A DNA stretch of 64,000 bases from Gnetum montanum. Its lineage: Eukaryota > Streptophyta > Gnetopsida > Gnetales > Gnetaceae. Positions within the stretch are counted from its first letter, which is position 1, and every line of letters starts with the position of its first letter. The position numbers were made by a program, and so were the translations under genes. The stretch covers positions 1-64,000 of the forward strand of contig MNCI01004113.1 in the NCBI GenBank assembly GCA_015680685.1, read 5' to 3'. Shown here one piece after another: positions 24,520-35,708 of the stretch. The notes beneath the pieces are model-generated. The model did no database searches and was not told the origin of the DNA. It saw only the letters and a list, made by a program, of their open reading frames with translations.

Positions 24520-26470
24520 ATGTCTTTTTAGTAGTCAAGATTACCTTTTACTTTCATTGATGAAGGGTCTAGCCAACAAGCCATAAGGGTCTATGATCCA
24601 AAAGATCCTATCGTGATCAAATGTAGGCAGTCCCTAAGACTTAGGAGGCAAAGTCCTAGTTTCTTAACAATAAATGAAGAGCACCATAACTTTGTTTACA
24701 TAAAGATCTAGATGGGCATGCTAATCCCATGAGTGGAAGGAAAAGATAAGAGGGAATTCGAGCTCATCCATTACAATGTAAAGGAGTATATTCCCTCCCC
24801 CTATGACCAAATACCCCTTAATGACATCTATGCTAGCATCTTGGTCCTTTTCATTGAGATTAATGAAGATAACTTGAAGGATGTCTCTAATGTAAAACCA
24901 TAGGAAGAGGAGGATGAGTTTAAAGCAAAATCCAATCCTAAAAAAATCCTAGAAGGGTTGTTCCAACAAACATCCCACAAGGCCATACTACCTTTTTCTA
25001 ATTCCTTTGTTTTCTTCATGGGTCAGGTACCACCATCCTCCAGCATTTCCTACCCTACTACAATTGGTCCCACACTAGTCATAGCCATGCATCAAACCTA
25101 GTAGACACCATAGCCAACAACTCATAATTTATTAATTCCTTTTTCCACACAACCCTAATTTGTGTAGCCATCAGTAATGGTTTTAATCACAAATCCACTA
25201 GCCACCCATGTGGGATCCACCATGGGATCTGAAGCAACTCAAGGATCACATACCCTCTTTGTCTCATTTATGCCTTAGGTACTAGTACATACATCCTTTT
25301 CCTTATTTGGCCTAATGACTAGAACTATGACACAACTTCTCCCTTCTATTTTGCAACCAATAGTGAGGCCATAAGTCTCACAATGAATATCACATCTGTA
25401 TGTGCAAGCCCCATAGCCAACAAGGGCACCATAGTGCTTAGGTTAGGCCTTCTAGATTATCTAGGACCTAATGGAGGAGTTGAAGAGGATTAAAGTGTCT
25501 GCTTCCCAAAGTGTCAAGATTATGAATTTTTACCAGGATGATCCCATTAGTCTTGTAGTCCCACCCTTGACACTTCCTCGTAGTGTCCCTATTCCTTAAT
25601 TTACCAAGTATAATGAAGAAGGTGATTCCAACGCTTATCATATAACCTTCTAATTTGACTACTTATTGTTGTAACTGTGGCCTCACACTATCATGAGAAT
25701 CTTACCTATGTCCTTGAAAAGAAAAATTCTTTATTGGTTCTGTGTCCTACTTAGAGGATCCATATCCTCCCTTCATGATCTTATAGGTGGAACAGTCTAC
25801 TAAATGAAATACCAGAGCCTATAGCTAAAACTCACATTTTGGCTATATTCAAGGGGGCAGTCAACCATTTCATTAAATCCAAGCTATACTATATTTATCC
25901 ATGGACACTTAGTCAAGTGTTCTACTAGACTAAGAATATAGAGGATGCTATGGAGCCCAATCATAACCTGGCCCATGTAGCATACAAAAATCAACATACA
26001 CAAAGAGACAAGGAGAAGAGCAAACATAAAAACATGGTTGTAGTAACATTAACCAAAGAGGTTAAGAGCACTAACCAAGGACAAAGGACGAACCTACCCA
26101 AGGCCCCTACCAATAACTATGATAACCATCCATCAATCTATAGGGCCATTGCATGGACTGAAACTAGGCCAAAGTTTGAGCAAAAGAATTGTAGCAAGTA
26201 CATTGCCCTATCTTTGAGGCCATTTGAATTTCTAGATTACCTATTGAAGAGTGGAGGTATATAATATAAAAAAATGACTAAAGTTTCTTGAAAGAATCAT
26301 GTGTAGCTATGCAAAATAGCCAAAGACCCCACTCAAGCAACAAAGTATGGTCATCAATTACCTAAGTACTTTAAACTAGACCTCTTTTGCCACTACCATC
26401 AATTGCTTGGTCATGACATAGACTTTTGCCTCAAGCTAGAGGATGACTTGCAGAAAGTGATATATAGGGG
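24520..26470 (+). pseudogene. gag of E2
   Basis: The N-terminal segment (24600-24900, with 'HYNVKEYIPSPYDQIPLNDIY') matches E1 and, more loosely, E4. A Pro/Thr/Ser-rich linker follows (25000-25440), then the capsid domain from 25490 ('MNFYQDDPI', 'FTKYNEEGD', 'NHFIKSKLYY', 'LAHVAYKNQH'). About 45 codons that E3 and E4 have in the middle of the domain are deleted near 25790. The zinc-knuckle-like 'CHYHQLLGHDIDFC' (about 26390) keeps all Cys and His, unlike E4. Stops are mostly TAG or TAA. The product would package element RNA. Confidence 0.75.
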
Positions 26471-27169
26471 AGAGTTATTCTAGATTCTTGCAATCTAGTT
26501 TGTCCACAAAATTAATCGATGCAAGTGTACAAGGACCCATTGAATATTAACAATAGCCCCTATGTCATTTCAACATTCAACATTGATGATAATAGGAGAC
26601 TAGTGAGGAAACCGTTTGTGATTTAGATACCCCCTCATGATGAAAGGGCCTCTTTAGCTTCCACTAGCTCAAGATCCCCTTTTGTTGTGAGAGTACCATC
26701 ATGGGTGCCTCCAAGGGAGCCTTTTGTCATTCATGGCATTCCAACCTAACATAACTCAACCAACCATAGTCTAACCAACTAACATGATCATACAACAATC
26801 TCTTGTGCTGGCCCATGCTACTACCTCTTTTGCACGACCAATAAGTGACAACCAAAATGATTCAACCAAGTAAAGAAAGAAGCATAAGCAAAAGCCTAGC
26901 AACAAGGGTGAAAAGAAATCTGAGGCACAAAAATAAGTAGGCTCACTGAAGCTTACTCCCATCTCATCGATACTCATGACCTCCTCTACCTATTTTGCCT
27001 CAACTAGTGAATCATAGGAGGATCTAAAAACCTAGAACTAGAAGAAAGAGGAAAGACTCCAATAGCCTAAGGCTATAGTTCACATTTTAGGATGCATGAA
27101 GGAAGTAAAGCACAGTCAGAGTGAGAAGCCCATGACCAATGACAAAAAATTCCTTAGTGTAATGGACTA

Positions 27170-28050
27170 GGTTAGATAGTTTCTCAAGCAAAAGAACACA
27201 GCTTTGAGATTGTATGAATTTCTCTTGCCACCATACATCATGAGGTGCTATTGAAGATGTTGAATTTTATTCCTATTAGTGGGGACATCCCTGCTAATGA
27301 GGAATCCATCCATGTAGTGATAGTTCCTCCCTCATCAAGAGAGAAGAATTCAACAACTCTAGTATGTCATGATAACAAAATTAAGGCCAATCCCCAAAAT
27401 GGAGAAGTGACTAGGGCTTCTCTTTACATCAAAATTTAGGTGGGGTAGCTTGAGATGCGTTGTATGCAAGTTGATGATAGAGCTACAAAAAACATCATCT
27501 TGTGCACCATTGTTGAATGGTTGGGCTTAACATAGCAGATACAACCTACAATAACTGCAGCTCTCAAGTCCTTCAATAGATCAAGGGTTGTTGTCAAGAA
27601 GTCTATCTTCTTAGAATTTGTAGTAGGGAAGAAATTCCCCACAACCACCAATTTATTTATGGTGAACGAGATGCTAGGGTTTAACTTGAACTTGAAAGGA
27701 TCTTAGTTAGCTTAATTATGAGTCATGTCTTCATGTATCCAACAAGAGATTCACCTTCCTTACAAGGGAGGTGAAATCATCATTCACAATGATAATATGA
27801 TTGCCTTGGCTATCAACAATGTGAACATAGAGCATGGGTTCAAAGTGGAGCTTCAAGAGGAAGCTCCTAGCCATGAAGTCAATCAACTTGAGAGAGAGAG
27901 AGATGAGCTAAGAATGACAACAATTATCAACAATATGTGTTATGGAATGAACTCCTTTCAACATCATTAATGAAGGGGATGGTGAGTACAAAGTTGTGCA
28001 AAATAGGCCTTACACATTTTTTAACCTTCCAAAGATTAGGAAGAGCCTAC
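27170..28050 (+). pseudogene. Protease region of E2
   Basis: Aligned with E4 at 60700-61320: 'LRLYEFLL', then 'IPANEESIHVVIVPPSS', 'GEVTRASLYIKI', and the catalytic region 'MQVDDRATKNIIL' where E4 has 'VHVNDGATTNIIS'. So the D-G-A catalytic triplet is D-R-A here. The tail at 27950-28020 ('GEYKVVQNRPYTFFNLPKI') matches E3's 'GEHRIVQKR'. At least one frame change and several stops are present. Confidence 0.65.
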
Positions 28051-28334
28051 ATAAGTAATGTACACCCCTACTCCTTCCATGCTACATCCTTGTAACCTTT
28101 ATAACCACATGTACCATAATCATTTAGCCTAAGTTTTCTCTTTGTTGACCAATTGTGCACTTTTTCTATGTTTTATTCTATTTTTTATGCATATAGCCTA
28201 GAAATTTATTTTAGTTGCATTTCTATTTATTACAGTTTTGTGTCTTTCTTTACTTTACTTGTTTAGCATGATATAAACTAAGAAATCATAAAAAATTTCA
28301 AATAGAAAATCACCAAAAAAAATATGTTTCTCTT

Positions 28335-28445
28335 CAACAATGACCTACCATGGCCTTAAACTAGTAGTATAACATAGCCTGCCATGGCCTTAAATTGGAA
28401 ACATAATGCAACTTGTGTCCACCATGGTCTCAAACTAGCAAATGT
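28335..28445 (+). repeat. ATGGCC...AAACTAGC motif block, first copy in E2
   Basis: Three diverged copies of a phrase of the type CATGGCCTTAAACTAG spaced about 35-55 bases. The same phrase recurs at 43418-43505, 50193-50310, 54232-54320 and 61660-62005, always in family E elements. In E2 it lies just after the protease. Confidence 0.7.
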
Positions 28446-28539
28446 CTCTTTTACATTATTTACATTTTAGACTACAACTAGATTTTTGGACATTTAACAT
28501 TATGATTGAAATCATCAACATAGCCATTTACAACATTTA

Positions 28540-29692
28540 TAACACTAGAATAATATATATAGCCAAAATTGAAACTAGAAATTTAAATTTTAAATGCTTA
28601 TAACGTACATAGCCATGGCCACACTGTGTGGAAAAATGTCAAAATATAATAATAGGAATCTATAACATAGTCTTGGATAACAATAGCCATCAACATAAAA
28701 ACAAAAACATATAGCCAACAAGCTAAAATAGGTCGATGGAGGATGCTAAGGGGTATTTGGGGAAGGAAATGGTGGGTCATCCCCACCCTCACTGCTAGGA
28801 ATACCAATGTCTCATGATGCTTGAAACACAATAACACATAGCTAATTAGTAACCAAAAACCATAGCTTAAAACAAAAATAAAACATAGAATACATCAAAA
28901 CTTTTGGGAATCTAGCTCCATGACTTTTAGGGGTAAATGTTGAAGGTCATTCTCCAAGTGATGGAGAATCTAGTCCTCTATCATATTGGCCTAATCAATA
29001 TCAACAAAATCAATGCTTGTGAGGATGCTAGTCTTGTCTACTATGGTCCAAGTAGGTGATTCTCGACTAATAGTAGCCATAGAAGTTTCACCTATAATAG
29101 TGGTAATTTGAGGAGTAGGAGATTTCTTCACCATGAGAGTACTCTCAAAGGGCTGGCAGGCATTCTGCACATACATCCCGTTAATGAATAGTTCTCTCTT
29201 ATGTCATTTAATTGAATCCTCTATAAGCCACTTTAGGTAGGCCTCACAATTAGCCTTATACTATAGCTTGTGATTCTTTTGTATTCTACCCAACTCTAGG
29301 ACCCATACATAGTGATCTTTCCAATACTCAACATTTTAGGAGATGAGATCCATCTACATATGTTGCTCTACCATCTCCCATGAGAGTACCACCTTGTCTT
29401 AGATGGTATGCTAGTAGCAGGCCCACATGATCTATTTGGTCCATAATTCCCCTGAGTTAGCCACTTGGGCTTCCACAAAGGCCTTGCATTCATAAAGATA
29501 CCTAATCACCTTCTCCTCTTGCTAAGTTTTCTTCCTCAAGGCCAAAACTTGCTTCCATAGGGATTCTTTTGACCTCTCCATCTCCTATGAAGTTTTTGCA
29601 CATGACATTACTAGATCAATAGTAGTTTTATACAACTTCAAGGGTACACTAGAGACATTAGAGAGAAGCTTCGGTAAGAAGTCAAACTCCAT
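28540..29692 (-). pseudogene. Antisense ORF-b of E2
   Basis: Minus-strand frame starting at a Met codon at 29692 ('MEFDFLPKLL'). It matches antisense ORF-b of E4 (start 63170, 'MEVSAVSTLL') in length, start, order and composition: a coiled-coil-like N-terminal half ('LWKQVLALRKK', 'SWEMVEQHM'), a mixed middle, then a hydrophobic segment near 28870-28800 ('FIFVLSYGFWLLISYVLL') and a short acidic tail. Stops occur at positions where E4 has Gln or Arg. It could encode a membrane-anchored coiled-coil protein; function is unknown. It lies on the strand opposite to gag. Confidence 0.6.
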
Positions 29693-29699
29693 GTCTCAG

Positions 29700-29838
29700 C
29701 TAGGATTCCATGCTATAGATGGTAGTGTATAAACATAAAATACAATCATAAACATAGTTTACAACCTAAGATAGCTATAACATAAACACAACCTATAATA
29801 TAGCTAAATGACTAAAGTATAGAAAATAAGGTTCTTAC
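29700..29838 (-). other. Candidate intron in the E2 antisense cassette, 139 bp
   Basis: On the minus strand a GTAAGAACC donor (29838) and an acceptor ending CCTAG (29700) flank 139 bases, just before the ORF-b Met. E4 has a matching donor GTAAGT and acceptor CTCTCAG (63304 to 63195). Using a slightly later AG the frame joins in E2; in E4 the join is not in phase as read, so this stays a candidate. Confidence 0.4.
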
Positions 29839-29884
29839 CTATATCAAGTGCAACTTGGTGCAACCAGTTGATGATGTCCTTGGT

Positions 29885-30404
29885 TGTCATGTCCCCATTC
29901 CCAAATGATGCTACTACCTAATGAAGATGGTATCTCTTCATAACAAGTGTTATCATTATCATAACAAGACCCAAAAGGGTAGTTGTAATTGAAACCCAAA
30001 AGGGTGTATTATAATAATGAATGTCTTTATTGAGGTAATCTTTAGAGGTTTAACCTAAGGCATTTATACCCAAGGTTAGTGGTTGTGCCAACATGGAGTG
30101 TCAAAGCAAGCATAGGCAAGTCATAGGAGATAGGTGAAGCAAGATAGGAAGTAGACTAGCCATCCCTTCTAGCCAAGTTATAGGCATAACCATGGTGGCT
30201 ATGTTGGATTGCCTCTAAGGGATAGATGCCAATAGAAGAAATCCCTAGGAACACTCTTAGAGCATGACCTAGATACTTCATTTCATATCAATAAAGCATT
30301 TTTTCTTTGTCATTTTGGACTTTTCCTATTATTTCCTTTATACATAATGTCAAATATCACATATATTTGATGTTTTCCATGACATCTGGGGATAAGATGT
30401 CACA
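29885..30404 (+). repeat. 5' LTR of element C, 520 bp
   Basis: Starts TGTCATGTCCCC and ends GATGTCACA. Aligned with the 3' LTR over its whole length by shared phrases (for example GATGCTACTACCTAATG near the start). An AATAAAGC signal lies near 30291. Confidence 0.85.
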
Positions 30405-31743
30405 ATTGGTATCAGAGAAAACCATGACCCAAGGGCTATTCAAAACAATGGGCCAACTACAACATGAGCCTAATGATGAACCTTGAAGCCATAACATAGG
30501 GAAAGTCATTAATCATCATCGGATGTACCAAATGTCTAAGATATTCCACCAATTGAAAAAAATTCTTTCATGGATATCATTAACCAACAAAGATATAATC
30601 ATGCTTTAAGATTCATTAATTGCAAGAGATGTTGGTAAGATAATGATACACTAGTCTAGGTAACTCTTGCCCATCTTAATACTACAATTAATAATTGATT
30701 AAGATCACTGTTAAATTTCTTTAAAGAAAGTTAGTAATCATGACCTAAATTGAGCTTGTCTTGATGAAATTCATTATCCAAGTAATCTAGAACATCTCAA
30801 GTTACCATATTGTAGCTTAGAAATATTAGTTCAACAAAATAAGCTATTTTGGTCCTTTTAATTCTTGAAAAATAAACTTTATTTTTGAACCCTAACACTA
30901 TCTTTGATGCATAGTACTCGTCAAGATGATTCCAAGGGTACAAATTTCTTCTGTACCAGACTTATGGTTTGAGAGATATTGATGTTTAAAGTTTCTCATT
31001 ATATGTGAATTAAAATAATATTAAATTATTAAATTATTAAAATTATTTATTAAGTAATTAAAAATGTTAAAATTTTAGTTGTCGAGAATCAACCTAAAAT
31101 TACCATTTACACATACTGAACCTCCACCTTATCATCGACTAAACTGCTATGTCAACTACCGAAGTAAGGAGAATAAAATAATAATAATAAGTTTAAAAAA
31201 TTATTAAAAAAATTTTAAGTGGGAGGTTCTGGATTCAAAAATTGACCCCCAACTTTAAAAATTTGTTTTAAATAAAAACTGTAATAAAAAAACTAATAAT
31301 ATATTAATAAATTTTCAAATAAAATAAATAAAATCAAAAGAAAAACAATTTTCTTAGTAGCCTTAGCCTATGATTCCTCTATGCTGCCCTAGCCTATCAA
31401 TAGCAATGGCCATAGCCTACTTGATAACTAGGGCCTATTGGTAGCAACCATGTTGCCAACCATGCATTATGCCACTTCGCCACCCTCCACATACCACTAG
31501 CACTAGAAACATGCTACAGAAGTGGATAAACTATGTTGTACTCCTTCGTATGCTCTACTAAAATAGTTCTTGATCCTTCTTTGTCATGTAGGACCACCCT
31601 TGGGCCATGTTGGTTCCTACATAGGCCCTCATGCATGCCACCTAGCCTAATACAAATGCCACTATGGCATGCCTCGCCTAGCTATGATGCCGCCACCACC
31701 TACCTATTGTTTGCTACTAAACCCTCAACCTCCTTCAACAACA

Positions 31744-32190
31744 TCGATCATCACCTCTCCTATCACCTATCATTATCTCTCATGCCACTAATCATAGCCT
31801 CTCATGTTGCTGATCATTACCTCCCATGCCATAGATCATTGTCTCCCATATTGCCAATCATTACCTTCCATGCTATAGATCATCACCTTCCATGATACCA
31901 ATCATCACCTACCATGTCATAGATCATTGCCTTCCATACCACTAATCATTAACTTTCATGCTATAGATCATCACCTCCCATGTCATTAATCATCACCTCC
32001 CATGTCGCAGATCATCACCTCTCATATCATCAATCATCACCTCCTATGTTGCAGATCATCATCTTCCATGCCATAGATTATTGTCTCCCATGCTACTAAT
32101 CATCACCTTCCACATTGTAGATCATTGCCTCTCATGTCATTGAGCATCACTTCCCTTACCACCAATCATCACGTCTATTGAAACCATCAA
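31744..32190 (+). repeat. 22-bp minisatellite, about 20 copies
   Basis: Unit of the form ATCATCACCTCCCATGCCATAG, reduced here to its pattern: ATCAT, then YRCCT, then CCATG, then a 5-6 base end. Ends alternate between ATAG/GCAG and ACTA/ACCA, giving a 44-bp dimeric period. Divergence between units is 10-30 percent by eye. Confidence 0.85.
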
Positions 32191-33560
32191 TCCTCACCTC
32201 TTCTAGCAAGATGTGCCATGCAGACCTTGTTTGGCTACATGCATTGACAAAAGTTATGCAACCCCTATGAGGGACACATGAGTTGGTGATGGGCCACATG
32301 GGCATTAAAATGGGCCATGTGAGCCCAGTGATGGATCGTGTAGGTCTAGTAAAGGAACCACATAGGCCCAGTCAAGAGGCCATGCAGACCCTAATATGGC
32401 TTTTGCAGGCTAACTACAAGGCTACATGGACCTTAAGATAGGCTGCATAGACCCCAAGAAGGCCCTAGAAAATGATGATTCTACCCAACACTAACTTCAT
32501 CGACCCTACACAACCACTAGCAGTAAGAAACATCACACCATTACTACCTTAGATGTGCCTAGCCTAGCTGCTGACATCACCAATAGTCTCCTTAGACTCT
32601 GCCACCAAAAAACCACCAGATTCATTACTACCATCATCCCTGCTACCACAAAATAGAGAAATTCTCTACCAGTAAATGAAAAATTTAAAATTCTTGTCAA
32701 TGAACAAAAATTTCAAAATGCCTATCAGCTAATGGAAAATTTTAAATTTCCATAATCAAGTTGTTAATTTAAATTTAAAATGTGTGAAAATAAATTTAAA
32801 AAATATAAATTGATGCCTTGGTAGCAACTCTAATGAAAATTCCATAATTAAGCATGCTCAACCTGGAGTAAAACTTGGATGGATGACCTCTCGAGAAGTC
32901 TCATTTTTTTGCACCAAATGTCTTGAACTCTAGAAGTCATAACTTTTGACTTTAGAAGCTTTTTTTGATGAACAAAGAGTCATTTCCTATATATTTCAAC
33001 CTTTTTGAAACAATGGTAAAGCTAGATCAATCCAAAGGAATCTCAAAAACTAAGTTTTACCCCTTGCTTGATAGAGTACCTCAAGACCTTTAAAAGCTTA
33101 ATTTTAGCATAACTCAAGCATACAATGTTCATTTTTAACATATGTATAGTTGTTTCCTATATTTTTCACCCTTATGAACATAATGATGAGGTCATTTGTA
33201 TCATCTAGGTATCTAATAATTTGATGATATCATAAACCTACCCTTTTTGGCCTTAAGATTCAGTGCTTAACCTTTGCAAATAACCTTAAGATCTCTATGG
33301 CATGTCATTAGTTACACTACTGGAGTTAGTGTCCTTAAGTAGGGTAGAAAGTTCATTAAGATTTAGATAATGCAGTAAAAATTACTAAAATTAGATAATA
33401 TAGTTAAATATTACTACATTATTTGGGGAATCAATTGATGTATCAATGCCAATTGATTATTAGTCAATGAATCAGTTGTTGTATCCTTTGAGAATCAGTT
33501 AATGAAATAGAATGGTATTCAAGATGTATATCCATCCATACTACAATTAAAACATATGGT
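32191..33560. other. Internal sequence of element C, no gene
   Basis: About 32220-32470 holds loosely repeated phrases such as CATGCAGACC and CACATAGGCCCAG (roughly 30-40 bases apart). The rest is AT-rich without a recognisable frame. Confidence 0.4.
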
Positions 33561-33568
33561 AGAACAAC

Positions 33569-34680
33569 ATGGAGACTCAAAATATTATTTTGATAAGGCA
33601 TATAATACTGGTGAAGAGAAATAATCTAGAAGAGAATCCAAGAATGGGAATGAAAGTTGCAACATACAACATGCTTGCAAGATCCTTAGCGAGTGAGAAA
33701 TATTTATTATGTCCACCATGGGACTTGGATTGGCATGAATATCAATACCCATGCATCTTAGTAGAGTCACAAGATTTGTATGTTGATATTTTATGCCTAC
33801 TAGACTTGGAAAAGATAGGATACATTTATAAGCAAAAATCTTCCTTTGTAAGTTTTTTTTAAGCCATATAGATTAGCCTACTACAAAAATCATAACATGG
33901 ATGGATGTGCAATATTTTATAAGGAAACCAAGTTTGAATTAGTACAAATATTTTAATGGAGTTTAGAAAATATTATTTTTAAAACTTCTAGAACTTTAAC
34001 TAATGGAAAAGAAGAATAATCAAGATTTCAGAAAAATCACATAGCCTTGGTATGTGTATGTGTAGACAACATACATTTAATTTCCAACCAACATGTCTAG
34101 ATGTTAGACTATATAAAGAAGCATACTTGATTAAAAAAATAGAAGAAATTTTGAAGAATAAGTTATTCTTGAGTTATAATAATCTAGTTCCATTTATTCT
34201 TTGTGGAGACTTCAATGCAAAAATTGCAAGTTGTGTCTATCAATTTTTAAAATATGAATATGTCAAAGAATCCTTGGAAGATGAACTTTATTTGAAGATG
34301 ATGTTTCATCAATTCAGCATGCAATCCCATTGGCCAGTGTATATTCTACTTACATTGAATCTTTAAGAGATAAATTAGATTCTAGAATTTAGGAATAGAT
34401 GATGTTGATGGATAGTACTCATCAAGAACCATAATTTACCAATTAGTCTACTATGATTAATGAGGATGGATTAAAAACATTCTTCATTGAGACTTTGGAT
34501 TGTATTTGGTACAATGTCAAATTATTTCAAGTTATCAAATTACTAGAGTTAATTTCTAAAAAAAGTTAAGAAGAATCAAGATCAAGCCCTTCCATACTAA
34601 ACAAGACCATTTGATCATATACCACTTCTAGCAAAATTACAGTTACTTCCATTAATTTATAAAGTTGATCAAGATTAGGA
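33569..34680 (+). pseudogene. CCR4-family deadenylase pseudogene inside element C
   Basis: Translation shows, in the right order, conserved blocks of the plant CCR4/EEP-domain deadenylase family: 'VATYNMLARSLAS' with 'YLLCPPWDLDWHEYQ', then 'YVDILCLLDLEKIGY' and 'YKQKSS' (33640-33840), 'NMDGCAIFYKETKFE' (about 33895), 'NHIALVCV' (34035), 'VPFILCGDFNAKIAS' (34190) and 'FFIETLDCIWYN' (34475). The family removes mRNA poly(A) tails in the cytoplasm; the G-D-F-N motif is part of the active site. At least two frameshifts and several stops are present, and blocks between motifs are shorter than usual. No intron separates the blocks, suggesting a processed (retro-copied) origin. Confidence 0.75.
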
Positions 34681-35129
34681 AGTATCTCACCCTTACTTTT
34701 ATTTATGATTTTCATAATTTTCTTTATATTATTTATTTATTATTCAATTTATATTTTCATAATATAAGTAAAATATCTAAGGTAATGGAAGTTGGGAATA
34801 AATAATTTTCTTTGCTTTCACTTAAGTAACTAGATCTAAGTTGCACTTTGTGTGACCCTGGTTAGGACTCATGATTGGTGGTTGGTAGATCTTTAATCTA
34901 CCTTTTTTCATTATCTTAGATAGTGGCATAGCAATCAAGAAAGTAATATTTAATTTTCCATATATTTTTCTCACATATATCTTGTTTGCAAAATAAGTAA
35001 GAAACAACTTCAAGTTCAAAGAAGAAATTAAATTATTGGAGCATGGAAGCATAATAGAAGCACTAGTGCTGGAAACAAATAGTGAACATGGACTCTTTTG
35101 AGGATAAACAAAATTTAAGGATGGTAGAT

Positions 35130-35703
35130 TATCATGTCCCTAGTCCCAAATGATGCTACTACCTAATGAAGATGGTATCTCTTCATAACAAGTGTTATTG
35201 TTATTGTAACAAGACCTAAAAGTGTAGTTGTAATTGAGACCCAAAAGGATGTATCATAACAATGGATGTGTCTCTTGAGATAACCTTTGGGGGTTTGATA
35301 TAAGGCATTTATAACTAGGGTTAGAGGTCATGTTAGCATAGAATGGCAGAGCTAGTACAAGCAAGTCACAGGAGTTGGGTGAAGTGGAAAAGGAAGTGAA
35401 CTAGCCATCCCTTTTGGCTAGGTTATAGGCCCAACCACCATGGTAGTGCTAGACTACCTCTAAGGAATAGATGCCAAAGGAAGAAAACCCCAAGGAACAC
35501 TCTCAGAGAAGGATCCAGATACTCCATTTCATATTAATAAAGCATTCTTTTCTTTGTCTTTCAACATTGTTCGTATTATTTTCTTTATACATAATGCTGA
35601 ATATCACATATATTTTGCATTTGGTATATTTTCTTTATACATATAATATTTAATATATTGTATATTTGACGTTTGCCATGACATCCAGGGATGGGATGTC
35701 ACA
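35130..35703 (+). repeat. 3' LTR of element C, 574 bp
   Basis: Starts TATCATGTCCC (TG changed to TA) and ends GATGTCACA. It is longer than the 5' LTR because of an AT-rich expansion near 35590-35670 containing a duplicated TTTCTTTATACATA phrase. Confidence 0.85.
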
Positions 35704-35708
35704 TTGGC

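Larger units (their letters stand above)
29885..35703 (+). mobile_element. C: complete non-autonomous LTR element with TSD
   Basis: LTRs at 29885-30404 and 35130-35703; TSD TTGGT (29880-29884) and TTGGC (35704-35708), one transition apart. The left LTR is followed by TGGTATCAGAGAAAA (30407), a tRNA-iMet-type primer site. The internal 4.7 kb shows no gag, protease, RT or integrase. It carries a 22-bp minisatellite (31744-32190), an AT-rich region and a CCR4-type pseudogene (33569-34680). It inserted into an exon of E2's antisense cassette: without C and one TSD, the flanking codons read 'HRMAKDIINWLH', aligned with E4's 'QGLVNDMIKCLQ'. Confidence 0.85.

Noticed and set aside
31533-31895. 120-codon open frame over the minisatellite
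   Set aside because: It follows the 22-bp repeat and owes its openness to repeat composition; no homology or conserved start.
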